A stretch of DNA of 64,000 nt from Flavobacterium sp. W4I14 (GCA_030817875.1 JAUSZU010000001.1:4278001-4342000); one strand, 5' to 3'. Counted from the stretch's first letter, positions 7,792 through 15,057 are shown. The notes: a model not told the origin generated them from the sequence alone. Program-made: numbers and translations.

Positions 7792-8694
7792 ATGAAAACG
7801 TATAAAATATACCAGATAGACGCTTTTACAAAGGAGAGATTTAGCGGAAATCCAGCTGGCGTAGTGGTGAATGCCGACGGGCTGACCGACACTCAAATGC
7901 AACAGATTGCCAAAGAATTAAACAATTCTGAAACCGCCTTTCTTTTTTCTCCCGACGATAATAATGCTGATGGCTTAATCAGGTATTTTACACCAACATC
8001 AGAAGTTCCCATTTGTGGCCACGCCACAATTGCTGCGATGTATGCAAAAGCCATTGAATACAGTTTAGACTCTTGTATTTTGAAATACAAAACTAAGGTT
8101 GGCATACTGCCTTTTGAGATCATTAAGAAAAACGGGGACTATCAGATAATAATGACCCAGGGTAAATTTGAACTCAGCCCAATATTCGATACCGCTACCA
8201 CTCAACAAATATTATCAGCACTAGGACTTCATTATAACGATATTGATGAAAGATGCCCGATCCAGATTGCTTCTACAGGACATTCGAAAGTGATGATTGG
8301 GATAAAAAGCAGAGAAAAACTGAACAACCTTACCCCTGATTACAATAGTTTGATTGACCTAAGTAAACAGATTAATTGCAATGGCTATTTTGTATTTACA
8401 TTTGACTCGGATGATGATGACGTATTAACATACGGAAGAATGTTTGCCCCTGCAATCGGAATAAATGAAGATCCGGTTACAGGTAATGCAAATGGACCTT
8501 TAGGCGGATACCTCATACAAAATAAAATTGTTGATTTTAAAGATAATCTTTTCGAATTTAATGGCAAACAAGGAGAAAAGATAAACAGGCTCGGAATGAT
8601 AAGCGTTAGTGTCGGAATTGAAAATGGCCAACCCTCGCTAATTAAGATAAAAGGTGATGCTACGGTAGTATTTAAAACTGAAATTAAAATATAA
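7792..8694 (+). CDS. PhzF-family isomerase-like protein
   Basis: The 300-residue protein carries the PhzF/DapF-like fold markers. GNPAGVV is at residues 19-25. NNSETAF at 44-50 contains the conserved glutamate E47 that corresponds to the catalytic Glu of PhzF. PICGHATIAA is at 73-82, and the second-domain signature EDPVTGNANGPLGGYL is near the C-terminus. PhzF proper isomerises trans-2,3-dihydro-3-hydroxyanthranilate, but no phenazine genes are nearby, so the substrate here is unknown (YddE-like role). It is monocistronic, divergent from the ArsR operon, and followed by a hairpin at 8747-8774. Confidence 0.92.
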   Translation: MKTYKIYQIDAFTKERFSGNPAGVVVNADGLTDTQMQQIAKELNNSETAFLFSPDDNNADGLIRYFTPTSEVPICGHATIAAMYAKAIEYSLDSCILKYKTKVGILPFEIIKKNGDYQIIMTQGKFELSPIFDTATTQQILSALGLHYNDIDERCPIQIASTGHSKVMIGIKSREKLNNLTPDYNSLIDLSKQINCNGYFVFTFDSDDDDVLTYGRMFAPAIGINEDPVTGNANGPLGGYLIQNKIVDFKDNLFEFNGKQGEKINRLGMISVSVGIENGQPSLIKIKGDATVVFKTEIKI

Positions 8695-8746
8695 CAATTA
8701 AAGGCTTTACTGCATTCAGTATAACTTCACCTAACCACTAAACGCC

Positions 8747-8774
8747 AAAACCCACAACTTTCTTTGTGGGTTTT
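8747..8774. terminator. Bidirectional terminator hairpin
   Basis: An 11-bp stem AAAACCCACAA / TTGTGGGTTTT with a 6-nt loop, T-rich on both sides. It can end PhzF on the plus strand and the tRNA-like sequence on the minus strand. A near-identical hairpin is at 9253-9280, as part of a duplicated unit. Confidence 0.75.
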
Positions 8775-8776
8775 GG

Positions 8777-8880
8777 CTCCCTCTGCTGGGCTTCACGACG
8801 AATCGGGATCTTACTCCCCAGCGACCCTCTGATTAATCCCGACACATCTGGACTCTAACCAGCTGAGCTAATTCACTCAA
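8777..8880 (-). pseudogene. Degraded tRNA-Asn-like sequence, outer copy
   Basis: D-arm (TAGCTCAGCTGGTTAGAG), the 3' anticodon half (TTAATCAGAGGGTCGCTGG) and the acceptor 3' side (AGAGGGAG) of tRNA-Asn are recognisable. The acceptor 5' side is lost, the 5' anticodon arm is replaced by a degenerate palindrome at 8837-8852, and about 20 extra bases disrupt the T-arm. It cannot fold as a tRNA. Its 5' half is also the last 16 codons of the overlapping GIY-YIG gene. Confidence 0.75.
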
Positions 8881-9135
8881 ATCATTAATTTCTAAAAGAA
8901 TTTTTTCAATTATTATTCGGCTCTTTGTCTTTTTAACCGCTTTCTCAACCTTCATAGCGAAACCGCGATTCTTTCCTAAAGCAATAGATTTCTTCAAAAT
9001 CCATGGATGGTGTTTTGAAGTATAGGTCTTTCTTTCGCTATTGTTATGCTCATATAGTCGCTTCTCGGCATCTTCTGTATAGCCAACATAGTACTTATCA
9101 GAAGAACTGGAATATAAAATATATAAGTAAAACAT
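8833..9135 (-). CDS. GIY-YIG nuclease, outer copy, ending in tRNA-derived sequence
   Basis: The 100-residue protein is a single URI-type GIY-YIG domain: YLYILY at 3-8 and YYVGYT at 15-20 form the GIY and YIG strands, R26 and the following EHNN provide active-site residues, and a glutamate in VEKAVKK is the likely metal ligand. This family makes small standalone nucleases. The C-terminus ELAQLVRVQMCRD is encoded by the D-arm and altered anticodon region of a tRNA-Asn-like sequence. About 13 residues differ from the neighbouring copy at 9318-9620. Whether it is expressed is unknown. Confidence 0.8.
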   Translation of the reverse strand: MFYLYILYSSSSDKYYVGYTEDAEKRLYEHNNSERKTYTSKHHPWILKKSIALGKNRGFAMKVEKAVKKTKSRIIIEKILLEINDLSELAQLVRVQMCRD

Positions 9136-9252
9136 AAAAAATATTAAACCAAAAAAGCACTACCAGACATGGCAAGGCTTATTCTTTGAAATTGCTCCCT
9201 CTGCTGGACTCCCTGCGCTCAGGATAAACTTCTCGCCCAGCGCTAAACGCAA

Positions 9253-9280
9253 AAAACCCACAACTTTCGTTGTGGGTTTT
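9253..9280 (-). terminator. Terminator hairpin behind the inner tRNA-like sequence
   Basis: A 12-bp stem AAAACCCACAAC / GTTGTGGGTTTT with a 4-nt loop. On the minus strand it is followed by TTTTTTGCG. It sits directly behind the tRNA-like acceptor end and is duplicated at 8747-8774. Confidence 0.75.
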
Positions 9281-9282
9281 GG

Positions 9283-9355
9283 CTCCCTCTGCTGGGCTCG
9301 AACCAGCGACCCTCTGATTAATCCCGATGCATCGGGACTCTAACCAGCTGAGCTA
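9283..9355 (-). pseudogene. tRNA-Asn-like sequence with palindrome in the anticodon arm, inner copy
   Basis: The D-arm, variable region, T-arm (GCTGGTTCGAGCCCAGC) and acceptor 3' side match the intact tRNA-Asn at 9679-9752. Two parts differ. The acceptor 5' strand is replaced by the nuclease reading frame (no pairing with AGAGGGA). The bases CATCTGACTG before TTAATCAGA are replaced by the perfect palindrome TCCCGATGCATCGGGA (9322-9337). It is therefore not a functional tRNA. Confidence 0.8.
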
Positions 9356-9620
9356 ATTCATTTAAATCATTAATTTCCAAAATAATTTTTTCAATTAGTA
9401 ATCGGCTCTTTGCCTTTTTAACCGTTTTCTCAATCCTCATAGCGAAACCACGATTCTCGCCTAAAGCAATAGATTTCTTCAAAATCCATGGGCGGTGTTT
9501 TGAGGTATAGGTCGTTCTTTCGCTATTGTTATGCTCATATAGTCGTTTTTCGGCATCTTCTGTATAGCCAACATAGTACTTATCAGAAGAACTGGAATAT
9601 AAAATATATAAGTAAAACAT
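9318..9620 (-). CDS. GIY-YIG nuclease, inner copy, ending in tRNA-derived sequence
   Basis: The 100-residue URI-type GIY-YIG nuclease starts with MFYLYILY. That start is preferred over an ATG 30 nt upstream because it is shared with the other copy. Motifs are YLYILY (3-8), YYVGYT (15-20), RLYEHNN and the helix with FAMRIEKTVKK. The last 13 residues, ELAQLVRVPMHRD, are read from tRNA-Asn sequence: D-arm first, then the palindrome, with the stop TAA formed by the TTAATC of the anticodon 3' half. The gene lies directly downstream of the intact tRNA-Asn and its hairpin, so it may be transcribed by read-through. Confidence 0.82.
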   Translation of the reverse strand: MFYLYILYSSSSDKYYVGYTEDAEKRLYEHNNSERTTYTSKHRPWILKKSIALGENRGFAMRIEKTVKKAKSRLLIEKIILEINDLNELAQLVRVPMHRD

Positions 9621-9678
9621 AAAAATATTAAAACAAGAAAGCCCTACCACACGTGGTAAGGCTTATTCTTTGAAATTG

Positions 9679-9752
9679 CTCCCTCTGCTGGGCTCGAACC
9701 AGCGACCCTCTGATTAACAGTCAGATGCTCTAACCAGCTGAGCTAAGAAGGA
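9679..9752 (-). tRNA. tRNA-Asn (anticodon GTT)
   Basis: The 74-nt cloverleaf is complete: acceptor TCCTTCT / AGAGGGA (one G-U pair), D-arm GCTC...GAGC, anticodon arm TCTGA-CTGTTAA-TCAGA with GTT, T-arm GCTGG-TTCGAGC-CCAGC and discriminator G. CCA is not encoded. A hairpin with AAGCCTTACCAC follows as a likely terminator. It is the only intact member of a group of four tRNA-Asn-derived sequences. Confidence 0.97.
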
Positions 9753-9814
9753 ATATTTATTTATTCTGGTTGTGTTTTCATTAATACCGATCAAAATCCT
9801 CTGATCTTTTCTTA

Positions 9815-9867
9815 CCCTCTGATTAATCCCGATGCATCGGGACTCTAACCAGCTGAGCTAAGAAGGA
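9815..9867 (-). pseudogene. 5' half of a tRNA-Asn with palindrome insertion
   Basis: The acceptor 5' strand TCCTTCT and the D-arm are intact. The 5' anticodon arm is replaced by TCCCGATGCATCGGGA (9827-9842), and the tRNA identity ends after TTAATCAGAGGGT. The 3' half is missing. It lies 62 nt upstream of the functional tRNA-Asn. Confidence 0.78.
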
Positions 9868-10011
9868 GTACTGGTCATTTCCTAAAACGACGTTCTTTGC
9901 ACTTTACAGCACACATACCCTTGTTCGTTTTGGGAATGCAATATTAGGGCTTTTAAATTATTTATGCAATATTTGCAGTGAAAAATTTTAAAAAAAAATT
10001 AACACATAGAT

Positions 10012-10932
10012 ATGAGCCTGATAATCATAGGTACTGTAGCTTTTGATGCTATTGAAACTCCTTTCGGAAAAACAGATAAAATTGTAGGTGGAGCAGCAAC
10101 TTACGCAAGTTTAGCGGCTTCCTACTTTTATAATGAAGCAAAAATTGTAGCAGTAGTGGGTGATGATTTTCATCAATCAGAAATTGATATCTTCACCGCA
10201 CACGGCATTGACACCGAAGGATTACAGATTAAAGCAGGTGAAAAATCATTTTTTTGGTCAGGAAAATACCATAACGACATGAATAGCCGTGATACTTTAA
10301 TTACGGAATTGAATGTACTGGAAAATTTCGATCCGATTATCCCAGAGAGCTATCAAGACTGCGAATACCTGATGTTAGGAAACCTAACTCCACAGGTGCA
10401 GCAAACGGTAATTAAACGCCTTAAAAACCGCCCGAAATTAATCGTAATGGACACCATGAATTTCTGGATGGATATTATGATGGATGATTTATTGGAAACC
10501 ATTAAAATGGTAGATGTATTAACCATTAATGATGCCGAAGCGCGTCAGTTATCGGGCGAATACTCATTGGTTAAAGCTGCTAAAAAAATCCTTGCGATGG
10601 GGCCAAAATATCTGATCATTAAAAAAGGTGAGCATGGTGCATTGTTATTCCATGAAGATCAGATTTTCTCCGCTCCGGCTTTGCCTTTGGCAGAAGTATT
10701 TGATCCAACCGGTGCCGGTGATACTTTCGCAGGAGGTTTTATCGGTTATTTGGCTAAAGTGGGTACAATTAACTTCAATAACATGAAAAACGCGATCATT
10801 TATGGCTCTGCACTGGCCTCTTTCTGTGTAGAGAAATTTGGAACGGAAAGGTTATTAAATTTAACCGATGAAGAAGTTGCAGCAAGGATTCAGGAATTTG
10901 TAAGCTTAAGTGCTTTTACTATAGAAGTTTAA
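10012..10932 (+). CDS. PfkB-family sugar/nucleoside kinase
   Basis: The 306-residue protein shows the ribokinase-family layout. GGAATYASLAASYF at residues 26-39 is the PfkB N-terminal signature and substrate region. AVVGDDF at 47-53 follows. The C-terminal motif DPTGAGDTFAGGF at 231-243 has the catalytic base D237 and the anion hole. It would phosphorylate a sugar or nucleoside with ATP in the cytoplasm. The substrate cannot be read from sequence. It is monocistronic and followed by a strong terminator at 10991-11036. Confidence 0.9.
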   Translation: MSLIIIGTVAFDAIETPFGKTDKIVGGAATYASLAASYFYNEAKIVAVVGDDFHQSEIDIFTAHGIDTEGLQIKAGEKSFFWSGKYHNDMNSRDTLITELNVLENFDPIIPESYQDCEYLMLGNLTPQVQQTVIKRLKNRPKLIVMDTMNFWMDIMMDDLLETIKMVDVLTINDAEARQLSGEYSLVKAAKKILAMGPKYLIIKKGEHGALLFHEDQIFSAPALPLAEVFDPTGAGDTFAGGFIGYLAKVGTINFNNMKNAIIYGSALASFCVEKFGTERLLNLTDEEVAARIQEFVSLSAFTIEV

Positions 10933-10990
10933 TAAGTTTTCAGTTAACAGCAGGCAATTTTCAGTTGCCAGTTGTAATTAAATAAACTTT

Positions 10991-11036
10991 AGCCGTAGAT
11001 TTAAAGATTAATTTCTTTTAAATCTACGGCTTTTTT
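10991..11036 (+). terminator. Rho-independent terminator of the PfkB kinase gene
   Basis: A long stem AGCCGTAGATTTAAA / TTTAAATCTACGGCT followed by a T run. It may also serve the convergent gene at 11079. Confidence 0.85.
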
Positions 11037-11078
11037 ATTAAGTAAATCTTTATACCAAACCATCTACGCTTAGCAAAA

Positions 11079-11321
11079 TCAATTTGGTGTAGCTAGTATG
11101 GCTATCGGCATAAATTTCTCAAAAACAGCTTCGGTATGGGGTGCATCAGGCAGTTCGTCGGTCAAATCCTGTCCGGCCCAGTGCTCATAATGTTTACCGT
11201 TCCGCCACAGCCTACTATCGGTCATATCGTAGATCAAACCTTTATATGCCACCCATATTTGAGGTTTGTCCTGTCCGTTTCGTAAAGCGAGTTGCTGCTT
11301 GGTATAGCTAGGTAAATCCAT
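11079..11321 (-). CDS. Small cytochrome b5-like heme-binding protein
   Basis: The 80-residue protein is a minimal cytochrome b5-like domain: YTKQQLALRNGQDKP, then VAYKGLIYDMTDSRLWRNG, then HYEHWAGQDLTDELPDAPH. H47 in HWAGQDLT and H62 in APHTEAV are the candidate axial heme ligands. This matches the short predicted heme/steroid-binding family of bacteria. There is no signal peptide or membrane anchor, so it is probably cytoplasmic. The redox partner is unknown. It stands alone between the PfkB kinase and repeats. Confidence 0.82.
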   Translation of the reverse strand: MDLPSYTKQQLALRNGQDKPQIWVAYKGLIYDMTDSRLWRNGKHYEHWAGQDLTDELPDAPHTEAVFEKFMPIAILATPN

Positions 11322-11360
11322 TTAAATTAATTTCGGGTTGAAGATAATTAAAAAAGATTA

Positions 11361-11430
11361 TCCTTCGACTACGCTCAGGATGACATCTTATTTAAAGGAG
11401 CCTTTGTCAGTCTGAGCGGAGTCGAAGACG
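11361..11430. repeat. Short inverted intergenic repeat (CTTCGACTACGCTCAGGATGAC family)
   Basis: TCCTTCGACTACGCTCAGGA on the left is mirrored by CAGTCTGAGCGGAGTCGAAG on the right. A related pair, with GTCGACAGGCTCAGGATGAC-type arms, is at 59774-59842. Confidence 0.65.
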
Positions 11431-11454
11431 ATATCCGGGTATTTAATTTATTAT

Positions 11455-11775
11455 GCTCATTTGAAGCGCAAGGCTTGTACAAAGCACTAAGTTTCCTCCC
11501 GTTTTCCACTTTTACGCTTCGCCGCCTCGTACCTCGTTGCTGCAGGGTAACGCTTCAACCGGGGCTAGTTGGCCACGATAGCATTTCATTTTTGGAATTG
11601 CAGGGTGCACCAATCTTTGTTCTTAAACCCGACAATAGCGGCAGCTCCCGATTTTAAGCACTATTTTTTGCTTTTTATGGTGTGCTTGCTTGTTTCACAG
11701 GTTTCATCGGGACTATAGCCAATGGCGGGATTGCAAACCGCCAAAAACTGCTGCACGTTCATTTTCTAATAAAAG
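11455..11775 (+). repeat. Long intergenic repeat element, copy B
   Basis: Same order of blocks as copy A at 5275: TTTACGCTTCGCCGCCTCG, TACCTCGTTGCTGCAGGG, TAACGCTTCAACCGGGGCTA, AAACCCGACAATAGCGGCAG, GGTGTGCTTGCTTGTTTCAC, and GGCGGGATTGCAAACCGCCA followed by TTCATTTTCTAAT. Uninterrupted. The 60-codon plus-strand frame at 11475 lies within it and is not a gene. Confidence 0.8.
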
Positions 11776-11824
11776 ACTACTCTTCGTCTATGCCCAGGAT
11801 GAATTTTTTTAAGAAATATTTTTT

Positions 11825-12529
11825 TTAATTTTCCAATCTTAAGCCTTCTTTCTTCGAGACTCTGCTTTTAAAAACTTCATACAGGTAGATATTCATCAAC
11901 AACAGCCCCATTAAATAAAAATGATCTTCGAAAGGGATAGTACCCACTCTAAAACCTAGGTTTTGCTTATCGTTATACATCACCACAGGTATAGCAGTTA
12001 AAAATCCATTAACAATATAAAATGGGATAAGCGAAACCAGATAAGTTCTATAGAACTTGTACATAAACCTAAAATCGACATTTACATATTCTACATAGGC
12101 CAGCACCATAAATAAAAAGCCAAAATTGATCAGCGTATACCACCTGTTATAACCAAAAAACAAAATGGCCACACAAAGCCCTAGGAATAAATTACTAATT
12201 GCAAGACTATACTTTTGCAGGTCATTTTTTGGGAAATAGGCATTTAAACATTCGTAAATAAACACACAGGCATAAGGAACCGTTAAGAAGAATAAAATTT
12301 CTTCTAAAGGTAGCCCCAAAAGATTTAACCCAATAAGGTAATCGGCATTAAAAGACCACACATTAAGCTTAGTAAACAGGATATCCCAAATTAAAAACAC
12401 CAGGCCTGTAATCAATATTGACGGGAATACAAACTTCCATTTGCTAAAAAAATGAACCTTTTTATCGAATGATAAAACCAGGGGAAAGAAGATTACAGCA
12501 AGATTGATAAGTAGATAAGTATAATTCAT
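11825..12529 (-). CDS. Lycopene cyclase, fused CrtYc-CrtYd type
   Basis: The 234-residue integral membrane protein has about seven helices and the two internally related motifs of heterodimer-type lycopene cyclases fused in one chain: LPLEEILFF (PLEE at 74-77) and IPFEDHFYL (PFED at 199-202). These acidic motifs are the presumed active site that cyclises lycopene ends to beta-ionone rings. It starts 1 nt after the unknown gene at 12531-13061 and is divergent from crtI, so it belongs to the carotenoid cluster. No Rossmann motif is present, which excludes CrtY/CrtL types. Confidence 0.9.
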   Translation of the reverse strand: MNYTYLLINLAVIFFPLVLSFDKKVHFFSKWKFVFPSILITGLVFLIWDILFTKLNVWSFNADYLIGLNLLGLPLEEILFFLTVPYACVFIYECLNAYFPKNDLQKYSLAISNLFLGLCVAILFFGYNRWYTLINFGFLFMVLAYVEYVNVDFRFMYKFYRTYLVSLIPFYIVNGFLTAIPVVMYNDKQNLGFRVGTIPFEDHFYLMGLLLMNIYLYEVFKSRVSKKEGLRLEN

Positions 12530-12530
12530 T

Positions 12531-13061
12531 CTAAAGGTGTTTTGTCAAAATTTTAACTTCAGCTGGCGTACATTTTTTACTGTCGATCATAAATTTGGCT
12601 ACGTTTTTAACCAGTTCGCGATCGGCTAGGCCAAAATTTTCATTTTGATAATGTTTAAGGATCTCTTTTTTATCCTGAACTAGATCTTTACTAAAGCCGA
12701 GAAAAGAAGGCGTATAAAACTCAATAGAAAACCGCATGAAGCGAATCTCCATGTTCTCATTATCCATATCAATTGCTTTTTGCATGGTTTTAAGCGACTG
12801 GCCCACATACTTGATCTTGTTGTATGGATTCCATGAGTGCTTGGCCTTAAGCGCTTCTAATGTTCCGGTGTAGCCAGTAATTAAGGCGGTTTTATTGGCC
12901 AGCTTGTTCAGTTTGGTAAATAATGAGTCGGTTAGCTTTGAATTTTCTACCGCTTTAACCATATTAGTTTTTAATATCGCAATTTCTTGGGTAGATAACT
13001 GGGCGTAAGTAATATTGCTTGCTGCAACCAGCAGAAAAAGTATAATGCGTAGTTTGATCAT
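12531..13061 (-). CDS. Secreted protein of unknown function coupled to lycopene cyclase
   Basis: The 176-residue protein has a clear signal peptide (MIKLRIILFLLVAASNITYA), which is why the start at 13061 is chosen over an ATG 72 nt upstream. The mature part is helical and charged (SKLTDSLFTKLNKLANKTAL, KTMQKAIDMDNENMEIRFMR, LADRELVKNVAKFMIDS). I recognise no domain. It precedes the lycopene cyclase with one base between stop and start, so translation is probably coupled. A carotenoid-related envelope role is inference only. Confidence 0.72.
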   Translation of the reverse strand: MIKLRIILFLLVAASNITYAQLSTQEIAILKTNMVKAVENSKLTDSLFTKLNKLANKTALITGYTGTLEALKAKHSWNPYNKIKYVGQSLKTMQKAIDMDNENMEIRFMRFSIEFYTPSFLGFSKDLVQDKKEILKHYQNENFGLADRELVKNVAKFMIDSKKCTPAEVKILTKHL

Positions 13062-13119
13062 GAGTTTGGACAAAGGTAAGAAATCTATCAAGAGTTCTCT
13101 TTGCAGATATTCACTGTTA

Positions 13120-13172
13120 AACATTAAGGACATTAAGATAATCCCGCTTAACGCCCTTAACTCCTTAATGGT
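13120..13172. repeat. ATTAAGG-type intergenic repeat
   Basis: Contains CATTAAGGACATTAAG and CTTAACTCCTTAATGG arms, which form an imperfect inverted repeat. Similar ACTTAATG/CATTAAGG material occurs at about 41345-41420. Confidence 0.4.
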
Positions 13173-13279
13173 AAAACATATGCTTTATTAATTACCTATA
13201 CGCTTTAAAGATTCTTCACGATATTCAGAATAATTAGAATAACAAAAACAAAACACAATAAAATTCCTTTATTTACACC

Positions 13280-14761
13280 ATGGAGAAAAAACCCACAGTT
13301 ATCATTATCGGTGCTGGCTTTGCAGGTTTGGCTGCTGCAGCTTTATTGGCTAAGTATGGTTGTGATGTTACGGTGATCGAAAAAAACCAGATGGCCGGTG
13401 GCAGGGCCAGAACCTGGCAAAAAGACGGATTTCTTTTCGATATGGGCCCCAGCTGGTACTGGATGCCGGATGTTTTTGAAAACTATTACAATATCTTTAA
13501 TAAAACCGCTTCCGATTTTTACGAGCTAAAAAGATTAAATCCATCTTACCGTATTTATTTTGGCAAACAGGACACTATTGATGTTCCTGCAACATTAGCT
13601 GATTTATATGCTTTATTTGAAAAGCTAGAGCCAGGAAGCAGCAAAAACCTAAAACATTTTCTAGATCAGGCGAAGTACAAGTACGATGTAGGCATGAATG
13701 AGTATGTTTTTAAGCCTTCGCACAGTGTGATGGAATATTTCGATCCCAGATTGGCGGTTAGCGGAATTAAATTGCAGCTTTTGGGCAATATGCGGAAACA
13801 TGTTTACCGGTTATTCAAGAATGAGCGTTTGAGGAAACTTTTAGAATTCCCCGTTTTGTTTTTAGGAGCCACGCCACAAAACACGCCTGCTCTATACAGT
13901 TTAATGAACTATGCCGATCTCGTTTTAGGCACCTGGTACCCAATGGGTGGCATGCATAAAATTGTGACTGCTATGCAACAAATAGCCGAAAGTGAGGGTG
14001 TAAATTTTATTTTCAATACCGAGGTAACCAAAATTGAAGTAAAAAACAACCTGGCAGAATACGTAATTACCGACAAGGGCAACTTTAAAAGTGATTTTGT
14101 GGTAGGCAATGCCGATTATCAACATATTGATCAGCACCTTTTTGATGAACCTTACCGTAATTACAGCGAAAAATATTGGAATGAAAGAACCATGGCCCCC
14201 TCCTGCCTTTTGTTTTATATCGGATTAAATAAAAAACTAGACAATATATTACACCACAACTTATTCTTTGACGAGGATTTCGATCAACATGCCGAAGAAA
14301 TCTACACCAATCCACAATGGCCGTCAAAACCGCTGTTTTATGCATGCTGTCCTTCGATTACTGATCCAGCCGTAGCACCAGAGGGTTGCGAGAATCTTTT
14401 CTTTTTAATTCCGGTAGCACCTGATTTAGCAGATAGCGAAAGTAAAAGGGAGGAATACTTTAATTTATTGATGGAACGCTTTAAAGATTTAACCGGAAAC
14501 GATATTAGCGGTAACATTTTGTTTAAACGCAGTTATGCCATGAATGATTTTGTGGAAGATTACCATGCCTTTAAAGGAAATGCGTATGGATTAGCAAACA
14601 CTTTGAAACAGACGGCTTTTTTAAAACCTAAGATGAAAAGTAAGGTAACAAATTTTTTATACACCGGACAATTAACCGTTCCGGGGCCTGGTGTACCACC
14701 TGCAATCATCTCTGGGCAAGTGGTAGCAAAAGAAATAAAAAAAAAGTTAAAAAAAGCTTGA
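13280..14761 (+). CDS. crtI: Phytoene desaturase
   Basis: The 493-residue FAD enzyme opens with VIIIGAGFAGLAAAALLAKYG (the dinucleotide fold), followed by VIEKNQMAGGRARTW and the substrate-side DMGPSWYWMP. It ends with the carotenoid desaturase signature TGQLTVPGPGVPPAIISGQ. CrtI removes hydrogens from 15-cis-phytoene to give neurosporene or lycopene at the inner membrane. It is divergent from the lycopene cyclase gene. No phytoene synthase follows, unlike the usual crtI-crtB pair in related bacteria. Confidence 0.95.
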   Translation: MEKKPTVIIIGAGFAGLAAAALLAKYGCDVTVIEKNQMAGGRARTWQKDGFLFDMGPSWYWMPDVFENYYNIFNKTASDFYELKRLNPSYRIYFGKQDTIDVPATLADLYALFEKLEPGSSKNLKHFLDQAKYKYDVGMNEYVFKPSHSVMEYFDPRLAVSGIKLQLLGNMRKHVYRLFKNERLRKLLEFPVLFLGATPQNTPALYSLMNYADLVLGTWYPMGGMHKIVTAMQQIAESEGVNFIFNTEVTKIEVKNNLAEYVITDKGNFKSDFVVGNADYQHIDQHLFDEPYRNYSEKYWNERTMAPSCLLFYIGLNKKLDNILHHNLFFDEDFDQHAEEIYTNPQWPSKPLFYACCPSITDPAVAPEGCENLFFLIPVAPDLADSESKREEYFNLLMERFKDLTGNDISGNILFKRSYAMNDFVEDYHAFKGNAYGLANTLKQTAFLKPKMKSKVTNFLYTGQLTVPGPGVPPAIISGQVVAKEIKKKLKKA

Positions 14762-14787
14762 CAAATTTAAAATTTCCCTTATCTTTA
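14758..14787 (+). promoter_or_regulatory. Candidate promoter overlapping the crtI stop codon
   Basis: TTG (14758-14760) is separated by exactly 19 nt from TATCTTTA (14780-14787), close to the Bacteroidota consensus TTTG-N19-TAnnTTTG. It would start an RNA at about 14795 that ends at the terminator at 14925-14957. Confidence 0.5.
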
Positions 14788-14794
14788 TAACCAC

Positions 14795-14957
14795 AAAACA
14801 AAAATACTGCAATAAAGCTTCAAAACACATAATCGTTCGGAGTTTGCATTTGTTTCGAAATAAGAGAGAAGGCGAATTGTTGAAAGAAAAAATAAGAATC
14901 AACTAACCAAATATATGATAAGCAAAAAGGCCTGAATTTTCAGGCCTTTTGCTTTTT
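14795..14957 (+). ncRNA. Candidate small RNA downstream of crtI
   Basis: About 160 nt bounded by a promoter-like pair upstream and a strong terminator downstream, with no reading frame longer than a few codons. It has short self-complementary parts around GTTCGGAGTTTGC and ATTTGTTTCGAAAT. It could instead be only the 3' untranslated tail of crtI. The 5' end is inferred from the promoter spacing. Confidence 0.4.
14925..14957 (+). terminator. Strong Rho-independent terminator
   Basis: A 12-bp stem AAAAGGCCTGAA / TTCAGGCCTTTT with a 2-base loop, followed by GCTTTTT. Ends crtI and/or the candidate small RNA. Confidence 0.85.
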
Positions 14958-15057
14958 ACCACATTTCTGAAATGTCCTTTTTTGAGTCCAATCGTCACCC
15001 TGAGTTTCAATTTATCGTATAACAGAAAGATTTAAAAGTATAAAACATTTTCTAGAC

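Larger units (their letters stand above)
8745..9752 (-). repeat. Tandem duplication: tRNA-Asn 3' end, terminator, GIY-YIG gene, tRNA-like end
   Basis: Read on the minus strand, the block [CAGCAGAGGGAGC, AATTTCAAAGAATAAGCC hairpin, GIY-YIG gene, tRNA-Asn-like tail, AAAACCCACAA hairpin] occurs twice. The two nuclease starts are 485 bp apart. The outer copy (8.78-9.20 kb) is more degraded than the inner one (9.28-9.69 kb). The intact tRNA-Asn sits at the head of the array. Confidence 0.8.

Noticed and set aside
7792..8694. Phenazine biosynthesis cluster
   Set aside because: A PhzF-family gene is present but no other phz genes; the family is broad.
9283..9355. Second functional tRNA-Asn
   Set aside because: The acceptor 5' strand does not pair with the 3' strand and the anticodon arm is replaced by a palindrome.
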